Source of the DNA: Silurus meridionalis
Lineage: Eukaryota; Chordata; Actinopteri; Siluriformes; Siluridae
Reading direction: 5' to 3'
Assembly: GCF_014805685.1 (NCBI RefSeq)
Contig: NC_060886.1
Span: forward strand, 24,029,108 to 24,093,107
DNA: 64,000 bases
The position numbers and the translations under genes were made by a program. Below are positions 26,301 through 40,000 of the stretch, in pieces. Below the pieces are notes generated by a model. It worked only from the letters and a program-made list of their open reading frames with translations, made no database searches and had not been told where the DNA came from. Numbering within the stretch: position 1 is the stretch's first letter; each line of letters begins with the position of its first letter.

Positions 26301-29300
26301 AGAAAGCTTACTGGATGGAGGGACTTTCTGGTCATAAGCCGCCTAAGTTATGTGCCTTAACTATGGTGCGGGTCACAACCCCCGAAAATGCTTATTGGAA
26401 TCAAAATCACTCCTCTTGAGAATTCAACACATACACACAGAGCGCTTCGTGAACAAACAGAAGCTGGTTCCGGCTTCACTCCATGTGCGTTTTATACTTT
26501 CTGGTTGTGACATTACCCCGCCAGTGAAGGCCCGTGTCTAATTTTGACTGACTACTTCAGAGCGTGGACAACCCGGTCACAAAATATGCCTTAATACACA
26601 CATTGGGATCTTATTAAAATGCTAGTAAATTTGGGCCAAAAATATATTCACAATATTTTTTTCAGTATATAATATGGTGATTTCTTGCAATCCTAAGTGC
26701 TCTTTGTGTTTGTTTTGTCCAGACACCAAATTTGACATCAACAGTTGCAGTATAAATGGTACCGATCCTCTAAAGCCCAAATGTCCAGTCCTGAATAGTG
26801 ACAACACCCCAGCCTTTCCTGACTGGTTGACCATAATCATGCTGTGTGTTTATCTTTTATTTGCCAACATCCTGCTTCTCAACCTCCTCATTGCTATCTT
26901 CAAGTGAGTACTAGTCTTATACCTGTAGTACAAATGTAATTTTCTACATGCTGCATGTTTCTAATTTGTGTTGTCATTACAGTAGCAAGTCTGCTGTTAA
27001 ATAATAAGTCTTGTCGTTTAAATGTACTGTTTGTCTACTGGTGTCTTGCTGCATTCTATTCAACTCAGAATCTGAAAAAAACAACAACTCAGTAATAGAA
27101 ATTATGGTCAGATTTCCAAATTCAACAAACGTCACCAAGAAAATGTTAATATATAATATAAGACATCACATGGTGGCAATAGAATTATAGAGTATAGAGA
27201 GAAGTATAGAAAAGAGTTTGATCTTCGATAATGTAATTCTTGTTAATGAAGAGATAATCATTTTTAGCCACCAAAAAGAAAGTACCAAGGGTGACATATC
27301 CAAGGTCTGGTCAGGCTCTACACCCATTTACCAGCACCAAAGACAACTACATATTAACATAGGCTGAAGTGAAGTGACTCATGACCTGGCCTAACTTAAG
27401 CATGTCTGGTAACAGGGAAACCAGTAGATGTCTGCTTTTTAATCCTATGTCTTCTTCCTATTGGCAACTTTCCTGTGGTCTCCTCTGAGCATTCAAAATG
27501 CATTTACGTGTAACTAATGGAGTGGAAATATACACCAACTCTTCAACACAGGAAGCTAGCCAGACATCCATTTAAAAAGCCAGTGATCGATTTTTTGTTT
27601 CAAATATAGAGACAGCCCTTAGAGCAAGCTATCTGTGTACATGGACGTGATGGAAAAAGTAATGCCTTTCCTGAAGAGTTACAAAATTCATAGTTAACAT
27701 TCAATAGTTAGTCAACACATTTAGTCAACACATTTTACATTCCTGTAGGTTCCTGTAGGCAATGTAATGACTCAAGATATTCCAAGAGACTTTCACTGGT
27801 CTCTGGGTAACACTACTCAGAGCCATCTTTTACAATGTACATGTCAAAGAACAGTTAATGTGCTTCTCCAAGCATGTCTAGATGTTGAACCAGCTATTGT
27901 AACAGATGATTTTGTCAGTTTTTGTCTTCTTAATGGGATAGGACATAGAATTGGTATTGTTTAAAATGTGAAAATTTAGATAATTTTTAAATGCATTTAA
28001 ATTTATTTTATTAACTTTTTACTTATTAAAATTGTAGTAAGCAGTACAAGCCACAATTTTGGTTTTCACCTAACATGTTTACATAGGAAGTCACTTATAT
28101 ATAGGAAGTTTGTGAAATGTGTGTTTTTAAAGTCAGAGAAACCAAATTATTTAGTATGTTTGTGTGTTAGGCATTAATTGTTAAAAACTGCTCTATTCCG
28201 AAGCTACACCTTTGAGGAGGTGCAAGGAAATACAGATATAATCTGGAAGTTTCAGCGTTATGAGCTGATAAAGGAGTACCACAGCCGCCCATCTCTACCT
28301 CCTCCCTTCATCCTCCTGAGCCACATTTACCTCTTCATCAAACGGGTGCTCCTACGACGCACCCCTCAGAAACATAAGATCTTCCGTAAGCAATTTTTTA
28401 TCTATTAAATACTGAGCAAATGTCAAATCAGCTGGCATTTTCTTTTTCGTTGCTCATCTTAACCTCCTTACCTTTATGCTTTTAAAGTGCTAACATTTAA
28501 AATGGTAAATGAACTTTAGTAGTAAAGATAAATGCTCATTTGTTGGATACAGGACAGGAGCTGGATCAGAGAGATGAAGAGGAGTTGATGTCATGGGAGT
28601 CAATTATGAAGGAAAACTATTTAGCATCTGTAAAGCAGGACAATAGCCAGAGTATGGAGCATCGCATGGAAGACACTGCAGAAAAGTAAAGCATCTTAGG
28701 ACTTTGGAAATTCAGCTTTGTACCAGAATAACATTTATATGACTAGAACAAAAGTTTTGTCCACTTAGTTCCATAATTACCAGTAAATATCTGCTAAATG
28801 CCACCAAAGTCAAAGTCTTGGAAGAATCATAAATGCATAAAACAGCAAATTATTGCAGGCATCATTAATTAATGTGTTAACAAAGGAAATCATGATTTGG
28901 CATAAGGAATACTGGTCCATAAGTAGGGTACTAAGTATAGAATAAAACATGATGGGATGTAATCATTCCACAGTTGGTTATTTTTAAATAACAGGACATC
29001 CTGAAGAGTTTTATTCCACCTAAAATGCTGCAGTTGTCACTGCTAATAATTTGTTTAATAAACAAAATGATGCATCATTTCCATCTTTGGATGCAAAACT
29101 ATTAGGTGTTTCATTTAGAGTAAAAGAAAATGCAGTGTGTCATGTCACCTGAAACCCTCACCAGACCAATTACACACCATGTTTTAAAATGATTTTATTT
29201 AGCAATGCGATTTAGTCTAATATAAACAGCCATGTTCTTTTTCAGAGTTGGAACCATGTCGGAATTAATAGAGCAAGGACAAGAATTGGGTTTTGGGCCT

Positions 29301-32300
29301 ATGGCAAAAAGGCTGGGCCGGTTGGAGGAGCAGGTCTGAAATCCCTTTCATTTACATTTGCATTTATGCCATTGTCAGATGCCCCATATTTGGAGCAACT
29401 TACTTTTATGACATGACAGTTAACAGATCTGCAGATTTGGACTTGATAACATATACCAGTGTTTTGCTTTGTTTAATTCACTTCCAACCAGATTTTTAAC
29501 ATAAGTCAAATTATTTTTCTATTGTAGTACTATATACAGTATTATACAAAAGTGAGTACACCCCTCACATTTCAGGAACCATTTTAATATATCTTTTCAA
29601 GGACAATACTAAATAATTGAAAAGTTATAATATATTTATTATATTGCTGAATATATTTTAGAGTAGTCAATGTGCAGCTTGTATAGCAGTACAGATTTAC
29701 TGTCCTCTGAAAATAACTCAACATACAGCCATTACTGTCAAAAGAGCTGGCAACAAAAGTAAGTATACCCTAAGTATACATGTCAAAACTGTGTCCAAAG
29801 CATCAATATATTGTGTGAGCACTATTGTTATGTAGCACTGCATTAAACCTCCTGGGCATGGAATTCACCAGAGTCGCACACCTCCTGGGATCTTCTTTTA
29901 CTCCCCCATAATGACATCACGGAGCTACTGGATGTTAGACACATGATGCTTCTCCACCTTCTGCTTGAGGATGCCCCACAGATGTCCAATATGTTTTAGG
30001 TCTGTAGACATACCTTTACCTTCAGCTTTCTCAGCAAGGCAGTTTTTATCATGGCAGTGGGTAGGGTTCAGCCCAGTTTCTGAAGGGAGGGCATCATGTT
30101 CTGCTTCAGAATGTCACAGTACATGCTGAAATCCATGTTTCCCCTCAATGAACCGCAGCTTCCCAGTACCAACAGCACTCATGCAACCCCAGACCATGAT
30201 GCTACCACCACCATGCTCAACTGTAGGCAAGACACAATTTTCTTGGTAGTCCTCACCAGGCGGTCACCACACATGCTGGACACCATATGAGCCAGTCTCA
30301 TCAGACCACAGGACATGGTTCCAGTAATTCATGCTCTTGGGCAGGTTGTCTTCAGCAAACTGTTTGCAGGCTTTCTTGTGAGCCAGCTTCAGAGGAGGCT
30401 TCCTTCTGGGACCATGGCCATGCAAACAAATTTCTTGCAATGTGTGCTGTATATGGACTGAGCACTGACAAGCATACCTTCTGTGTCTGCAACCTCTAAA
30501 GCAATGCTGCAGCACTTATGTGTCTGTTTTTAAAGCCAGCTTCTGCACCTGACGTACAGCATGAGGACTCAACTTCTTTGATCGACTCTTGCCAGGCCCT
30601 TCTTGGAAAACCTCTGTATGACCCTGGCCACTGTACAGTAACTCAGTTTCAGGGTGTTATCGATCTTCTTATAGCCTCTGCCATCTTTGTGGAGAGCAAC
30701 AATTCTATTTCTCAAATCCTCAGAGAGTCCTTGATGAGGTGCCATGTTGAACATCCAGTGGTCAGTATGAGAGAATTGTACTCAAAACACCAGATTTTCA
30801 CTGCTGTATTACAAGACGGTGGATGGACCTCTTAAGCAGACCAAAACATAAACATGATGTATAGGACATGTGGCTTTGCATAGTTAAATGACATTCAGTT
30901 GTTATCACTGTGTCAGTTGTGTATACTCACATTTGTTGCCAGCTATTTTGACAATAATGGGAGGGGGAGTGTAACAAACTCACTGGTACCGCACTGGAAG
31001 AAAGACAGACAGGCAAAAGTTCAGCAAGCAGAGCTTTCATTATTCACTTTCGTTTGCACCCTGGCGCTTTCCTTTCCAGTACTCACGCCAGGGCTCACCC
31101 ACACACTTGCGGTTCAGGGCGCCTTTTCTCCTCGACATTCGCTGGCAGTAGTCCCTCCCAGATCAGCACGCGCTCCTTTGGCATCCACTCGTGGATCAGC
31201 ACACCTTCTCTCTTAGCGCCCGCCCGAGTTTCCTCGCGGCCCGGCACGCCTATTTTTGCGTCCACCGAGTTCACTCGCCGGCTGACACGTCTTTCACTGG
31301 CTTCCGTCGGCCTGAGCTGACCCCCCCCGGTATGAGAGGCAGAAGGTGGTGGAGAGTGCTCTCAGATTTCCAGTAGGTGTGTGGGTGGTCATGCGGGTAG
31401 GGAAGGAGAGAGGAAATGAGAGGGAGCAAGAGAAAGAAACTGCCTGTCCCTTGGTACACTGCCATCTGGACTTCTCTGGAGAGGCGTGGCAGACGATGGA
31501 GTGCCTGTTTTCTCTGTTGGTCCCATCTCACCGCACAGGACGCAGTTGGCACCGCAGCGGCTGCAGCACTCCTTGCTGACCTGGTCCCACTCCACCTCGT
31601 AGATAGTGTCCCTGGCATCATACCCCTCTTCCAGCACGGGGTTTCAGCACCACTGTAACAAACTCACTGGTACCGCACTGGAAGAAAGACAGACAGGCAA
31701 AAGTTTCCTCGCAGACCAGCACGCCTTTTCCCGCGTCCACCCCAGTTTACTCGCTGGCCGACACATCTTTTACCGGGTCCCGTCCGTGCTTAAATCACCT
31801 TTTCGGCAGCCCTTCCACTCGCGTTTCTGCTTGGGGTCTCTCTCTCTCTTCGAGGTTGGCGTCTCTCTCCTCTTTATTGGTGTCACCAGACTGAAACAGA
31901 GTGCACTGATTAGTCTCATCAACTACAGCTGTTTCTTACCGCTCGTTACGGCCGGCTCCGCCCACAGGGAGCAATTTACATTTAATGGTTTTTGAATGAG
32001 ATATTACTTGCTCATTGTGGTGTGATCATCACATGTCAATAAATCTTAGGCCATATAGTGTATTCATATGTTTAAAAAACTGATTGCTTTTTCTCATAGG
32101 TTTGTCAGTCAGCCAAAGCCCTACAGTGGATCATGAACGCACTCAAGTCTCAGGGTTACCAATCTCAGCATGAAGCTCCTAATATGAGTAAGATTGTTGC
32201 CTTTCTTCTCCTTTCAAGGTTGATCATATTCTTGTTTAAAAATACAAAAAAACCCTATTCTAGATTCAATGTATAAGCTCTTTCATGCCAGATTGAGTTT

Positions 32301-32612
32301 GAATGGCACTTGAGTGTCAGGAAGAAAGCAGTTCAGATTTGTAAAGCTTTGCATCATTTCCCCTTCAGCTACTGTGCTTATGAGCACAGACACCGACCCT
32401 TCAGAATCAACTGAGCAGGAAGCAGAAAGTGAGAAAACGCATCATGTGTATGCACGACAGCATTGTTACCCTGGCAGCACAATTAAACGCTTCCCGGTTC
32501 CTGAGGAAAAAGTGCCCTGGGAGGTGCCTAAACATACATGAGCACATTACTAAGCATCAAGTTCACTAGTAACCAGAGTTTTAACATAAATGATTTTTCT
32601 ATTAAAGAACAC

Positions 32613-32685
<73 letters not shown>

Positions 32686-35600
32686 ATTAACAAAACCTGA
32701 TCTATTGTAGGTGGACTTCCTTCTATATGTTCCTGCAATTTACAATGAAGATAATATGCAAGAGTAGGTCCTTACTTCACATCCTCTATTTTCAAACCTT
32801 CAAAACTGTCCCTCTCCTTAATGGTATTGCATCTTCATTAATATTTCTCACTGTTTTTTGTTCTAAACAGTGTGGATGTTTCCACCTTGGACAAATACAG
32901 GTAAGATGTTTTTCAAGATAAAATGAACATTTCATGTATGTATACATCAATACATCAATACAACATATGTAAGCATCAATTACATTTAGTTGTAGATGTT
33001 AATTTGGCTCAGTGTTAATTGAATCAAACAATTTTGTCTTGATTTTGTTGGATGCCAGGAACCCTAAAGGACGGACTGGACTAAAAGGAAAAGGGGCTCT
33101 TAAAAGTCTTGGTCCAAATGAGATTATAGAGCTAGTCATAACAAGGTAAAGGCTTTAACAACTAACTTTATCATTAGTAGAAGCTGGTGAGGATACTTCA
33201 GGTAACTGGATTTCACACACAGCTGGCTAGACATCCATGGAGAGTTGAAATTCTGAAATATTTTGTTTGCTGTAGTTGTGAAGAGTGGTTCTTGAAATTA
33301 GCATATTCTCCTTATAATCCTAAACCCTTTTCTTCTGGTCTGTCCTGTCTAAAAGGCATTTTTGCCCACAAAACCACTGCTTACTTGATTGCTTTTTCCA
33401 AATAATGACTATAACACTATAGCAGTGTCATAAAATTCATAGAGGTTGTATACATGTTGGAGTTCCAAGCTTGCATTGTAACTGCTTGGCAAAAATGATG
33501 CTGTTTATTTTCTATAGAAATTATGGCTCACATCTGAAGTTTTTGGCTCTGTGGGATGAAGCAGCAGGGTGCTGGACATTACCTGGGGTGAGAAACTTAA
33601 AAATCCAATCCTGGAGGGCCACAGCACCTCACATAACAAACCAGACCGAACTCCTCAGCTAATTGTGAGGCAGTTAGTAATTTCTAGCATTTCTCTAGGA
33701 ACCAAAGTATGTTTTACTATATTTTTCTAATAATTGTATGTAAATTTAAATTATGAGAATACCTACTGTTATGGTTATGTACTTATTTTGCAGGTCATTT
33801 TGAATGATTTGAGTACTTCAGTATTTTTAAATGGCTGGAAATATAGAAATATATAAAAGTAAATTTACATTTATAAGTCGTCAAGTTTATTTTTATAGCG
33901 CTTTTCACAACAGACATTGTCTCAAAGCGGATTTACAGAATTTTAAGAGTTTAAGAGATAACATTTATAAAATATATCTATACATTTGTAAAAAAAAAAA
34001 AATGTTTTCAAAGTTAATATATATGGTATATTGCTAATTGTTATTGATGTAACTGTATTTGTATCTGAAAGCTTTGCTATGCAAATACTTAATAAATGCT
34101 GTGTGACTCCCCTCTAGGGCCCTGTCCAACATGGTGAATTCTTACCTGAGAGTCTCGAAGCAGCATTTGAAAAAGATCTATTTCAGAAAATAAAAGCCAA
34201 AATAAAGTCAGGACATCACAATGAGGTCAGTGTTACATAAAAACTCTATGCTTACTGTTTTCGATACACCACAAGCATTCAACATATAACAACAGTCTAA
34301 AAGTGGCCTTAATCTGGGGATATCTGCATATTAATAGTCTGTAAACAAGGGTTAGAAATCAAGATTTGCGTGATAAGCACTCTCTAATGTCAGGCCACTA
34401 TCAGTTGAGGATGCACTGGATGAAAAATGTTTAAATTAAAATAGTAATTTTAACAGAAAATTGTTAAAATGAAGTGGATGCAGAGACGATCCTGGAAACA
34501 CTGAGGCTGAAAAAACCCTGAATGGGAAAAGAGTAATATTTACAAAGTCAATAGGACTATACAGTATATTTCCAAAATTATTGGGTCACCTGACCTTTCC
34601 TGCTATATGTGGTTCTTTTCCAAAATATTACCACAAAGCTAAAGGCCCTTAATTGTACAGGACGTCTTTAAATGCTCTATAATAAAATTTTGCATTCACT
34701 TGAACTTGGAAACCCAAACCTGTTCCAGCATGGCAATGCCCCTGTGCACAGTGTAAGCTGCTTGAAGATCTGGTTTACATGCTTTGGAGAGGAAGATCTT
34801 GAGTGCCCTGCTACAGAGCTCTGATCTTATCCCTTTGAGATGAATTGGAACACTGACTGCACCCCAGGCCTCCTTACCTTGATCAGTACCTGCCTTTTGT
34901 AATACCCTTGCGGATTATGAAAACAAATATCTTTTTATACACTTTTTTTGTTCAGGCCTTTATTCTTTAGTGTCATGTAAAACCCCAATTTTAAAAAGGT
35001 TGGTACACTGTGTAAAATGTAAATAAAAACAGAATGATTTTCAAATCGTATAAGCCCATTTTCACAATAGAACATGAAAACATATAAAATGTTTACAATT
35101 TTAAGGAAAAAAAATGTAATTTTAAATTTGATGGCTGCAACATGTCTAAAAAAAGTTGTTATAGTGCCATATTTACCACAGTGTACATCTCCTTTTCTTT
35201 TAACAACAGTCCATATACATCTGGGAACTGAGGAAACAAGTAGTTTTGGAAAAGGAATGTTGTCTCATTTGTGTATGATAAAGTTTAACAGTCCTAGGTC
35301 TACTTTTTTTATATATTTGTTTGCTTTTGTGATGTGCCAATTGTTTTCAAATGGTGAAAGGTCTGGACTGCTGACAGGCCAGTTCAGCACTCAGACTCCT
35401 ACTATAAAGCCATCTATTGTGATAAATTCAGTATGTAGTTCAGCATTGTCTTGCGAAAATACACAAGGCCTTCTCTGAAAAAGACGTCAGCTGGACGAAA
35501 GCATTTGTTGCTATCAAACCTGTATATATAATTTTAGCAAACTGCCCATTCCTTAGGCACCAATGCTGCATCCACAATTCAAATTTCAATTCGTCTGACC

Positions 35601-36957
35601 ACAGAACATTTTTCCATTTTGTATCAGTCCTTTTTTCATTGAGCTTTGGTCTGAAGAAGAAAGTTGCATTTCTGGATCATGGTCAAATAATGCTTTTTTT
35701 CATGATCTTTGAGCTTTCATTACAGAATCATACCTGCTTTTAGTCAATTCCAATTGAGAACACAAAAATCACAGGCATAGATTTTCTCTGAATCTTTTGA
35801 TATGTACTGTTGATATCGTCAAAGTCTTCAAATTCTATGCTGAGCAAAATTATTCTGAAATTGTTCCACAATTTATGAACACAAATTTTCACAGATTGGT
35901 GAACCTCTGCCCATCTTTACTTCTGAGACACTCTGTCTCTTAAGATACTGCCTATTGCCAATCAATCTAATTAGTTGCAAAATATTTCTTTTTGGGAACA
36001 CACATTTCCAGGGTTTTGAGGCCCCTGTTTCCAACTTAAATTTTTTCTTAAAATGGTATATTTCCTTATTTAAAAAATATGTATGTCACCCATGTTCTAT
36101 TGTGCAAGAAATGAATTTCTGAGGTCTGCGAATCATTGCATCCAGTCCCTGTTTTGGAATTGGGGTTGTAGGGCCAGATGGATACAAGTGTGTAAAAAAA
36201 ATATAATTTGAGGATGTAATGTATTTATAAATGTATATATCCTAATCAAACAAAACCTTAATGTATTTGAAATCCAAGCAAAATGTTTGTTGATTAGCAA
36301 ACAACTGAACAGGGCAAGACAGGTACCGTATTTTTCGGACTATAAGCCGCTACTTTTTTCCCACGTTTTGAACCCGCGTCTTAAACAACGAAGCGGCTTA
36401 TTTATGAATTTTTCCTGGGTTTTTCCCGGTTTCACAAACTTCAAGCCAAAAGCTGGAAAAATCTGGCGGCAGGCTATTCCCAAAATACCGCTATGCTCCC
36501 AAAGGAAGCGCAACATATTTCACCTGTTACACCGTGTAACAGACACTGTCTTTCATTAAAGCCTGTGTAAAGTTCATTAGTTTCAGTGTAGACACCTGCG
36601 GCTTATAGACAGGTGCAGCTTATTTATGTTTTAAATAAAAATCTTTGTCAAATTCAGTGGGTGCGCTTTATAGTCCGGAAATTACGGTACATGAAAAACA
36701 GAAGCAAAAACGATTAAAAGTGCAAAAAAAACATGGAATGTGAAGCCAGAAAAAAATCTGTTAAGTGTCCAATAACACAATAACAAGTCATTTTATATGT
36801 GTTGGAACTAGATGTGTTTATCTTACAGGTGCATGCTCAATAAATGATTGGATTCATCACCTACAAAACTTCTTGAACTGACAGGATTTTTTTTTTTTTA
36901 TTTATCAAATGATGTATTTACTATATATCATTGACTTTAGTAATATACTGTATGTCT

Positions 36958-37039
<82 letters not shown>

Positions 37040-40000
37040 TCTTTAAATGAGTACTTATTGGAAAGAAAGATCTTGTTTTTATATTGTTTTTATACTGTAG
37101 CTCTATTTTACCCCGTAGTGGAATAAGTGAGATTTTCTGTCCAATTGAGATTTAACTAAACAATTTTAGTCTATAATATGTTAAAAAATGGTTTACAACT
37201 TTTCCACTAGCATTCTGACACCACATACCTATGTATACAGTGTTTCTTTTTCTAACTTCGCTCGGTGTTTCACTATGGGAATCGCTTTGGGCGTGACCAA
37301 CTACGGAAGCTCTAATGACACCATGTCTGTCTTGACAGACAGGTCGACCTGAGATCAGGCCTTTATCCCTCAGGTCGACCCCTTCTAACATCATTCGCGC
37401 TTTCTTCCCGTGAGGGACTACACTTAGCTCTCTCAGCACTTCCAGTTCTCGGCTGGTTTCGCTTAACTGTTCATCGTGCGGGCCGTCATTGGATTCCGCC
37501 ACCGAACGCGAGGTCAGTCGTACGGAATCGTGCTGAGCGACATCACGGAATAGCGTCCGTGTCGAGGCGAGCTATTCCTATTCCAACCTGCTGTGTATTA
37601 AGTTACACGGTAGGGACGTAGTAGCGTCAAGCTATTGCAGGCTTAGCGCGTCAAGGCGAAGCTTTCAGAGGGCTAACTACCCTGCGAACATCGGCGGACT
37701 AACGTGTTGTGACGAGTCTAATATTAACCCCGTACTCAGCCATGTCTACGATCATCCCCCCCACCAAAGGGAATGAGTCGAAGATCAGGGAGGTTGTATC
37801 CCGCCCGTGTCCATCATCATGTGGAGCGACCATCTCGGGCAGGGACCCTCACCCGATGTGCATCACGTGCATGGGCCCGAAGCACGCTCAAACGTCGCTC
37901 GCGGACCCTCAAGCATGCGCTCACTGCGCGTCGCTGCCGGTGAAACATCTGGAGAGACGGCTGAGAGTAGCGGTGGCTAACCAACAGGACCCGTGCCTGT
38001 CCGGCGCCGCCGCGAGGTCTGATCGTCGAACATCAGCCGCGAGCTTCCACGAGCTGGGCGGACCTGATGGAGGCGAATCGCGGTCATGCCGCCTCTGTTT
38101 GATAACCTCCTCGCGGAGGATGAGGAGCGACCGTGCGACGAGGATGCAGACGCGAACTTAGACCTCCTCGACTTGGATATGGAGGATGAGAATGACAGTA
38201 GTCCCTTCCCGGCCCAACAGTCGAGACCCCAGAGCGCGGGCGATGCAACCTCACAGGCCGAAGGTAACCTGCACGAGGTATGCAAGCGAGCGGCGAAGCT
38301 AGGACTAGCTTGGCCCGCGGTCCAGGACGCGGAGGAGCTGTGAGAGACCTTTACGACGGGAAAAGGCTGCCGCCTGCTCAACCCGCCGCTAGACAGCTCC
38401 TGCCCGCCGTGCCAGCTTGCATGAAGGAAATGTCTCGCTACTGGTCTAGCCCCTTCAAAAGCAAGCTTCCCGCAAAAGGGTGCTCCAAGCTGGAGATTCA
38501 AGGGATGGAGGAGCTGGGGTTGGCCGGACCCCCAGCCGTGGAACCTTCAGTGGCTTATCACCTCCATCCGAATTGGCGTTCCATATCTGCCTCCTCTCAA
38601 ATTGCGCTGCCTGGGAAAATCGAGAGATTGACGGCGTCCATCCATCAGAGGGTGTACAAATACGCAGCGCAGTCAGTGTGCTCGTTAAACGCGTTCTCTC
38701 GCACGTCAGTTCAGACGATTGCGCAATAAAGATTACATCATCGCATCCAATCCACGGGCTGAGGGCGATGTGTTCGACAATACAAAACACAATAAATGTG
38801 GCACTTTCGCATCCAGGCGATCAGCCGAGGGCGATAGTGTGCGAAAATCCCGAGATTCCGGCGTGCACCCCCCCAGTTTTACCACTGGAAGGGCGCTCGC
38901 TCTGTCAGCAAAGCCCTGCGCGGCAACGGTTGTGACGTCATCAATGCGCGACCAGAGTTGTGTACGCGCAGGTTCCCTTTCTGCGCACCTCGTCAATTGG
39001 CGCGCATGCGCGGTTCCTTCGTGGGTTTTAAACACGGTTTCACAGGGATACAGGCTTCAATTCGCAATGAAACCACCCAGATTCAACGGTGTGTTGATCT
39101 CGGTGGCGAAGAGTCGGCTCGCGTCTAATGACCGAGATCGACTCTCTTTTGAGCAAAAGGGCAATCAGAGTTGTTCCGAGGCGGAAAGCCGTCAGGGTTT
39201 TACTCGGTACTTTGTGATCCCGAGGAGAGGGCGCATCTCTCCGTCCGATCTTGGATTTGCGTGTGTTAAACAAACACCTGAGAAAATATTCATTCAGAAT
39301 GTTGACACACAAAGCACTCTGTCGGTCGATCCGTCCAAACGATTGGTTTGTGACGATCGATCTGTCAGACGCGTATTTTCACATAGACGTTTACCCGTCA
39401 CACAGAAAATATTTGAGGTTTGCGCAGAAGCACTGCCTACGAGTTTCAAACCATTCCGTTCGGACTGTCTCTCGCTCGAGAACTTTCAGCAAGTGTGGAG
39501 GCGGCTCTTTTGCCATTGAGAAACAGCGGGATTCGGATTTTGTGCGCTCCCTCCAGCTGCATCAGTTGGCGAGGAAACTGATAATGTGGTGCGACACAAG
39601 GTTTTTGTCCATCAGGGCGACTCATGTTCCAGGCGTATGGAACAGGGTGCAGATCTATTGTCCAGAAACCCTCTGTACGGGAATGAAAACTGCACACTCA
39701 GGTGGTGGAGCAGATATGGCAGAGATACGGCCGGGCGCCGTAGATCTCTCGCCTCGCGAAAACGCTCAGTGTCCTCTGTTCTTTTCTCTAAGGGACGAAG
39801 ATGCACCGTTGGGTGTGGATCGTTAGCCCACCCGTGGCCAAACGTTCTTCTCTCGCGTTCCCTCCACTGAGCTTGATTTCCCCCACCCTGGCCAGGGTCA
39901 GAGAACTCAGCTTGTCACTGATTCTGATAGCTCCACGTTGGGCTTCCAGGCACTGGATCACAGAAATAGTTCAGCTACTGTCGGATCAGCCTTGGCCACC

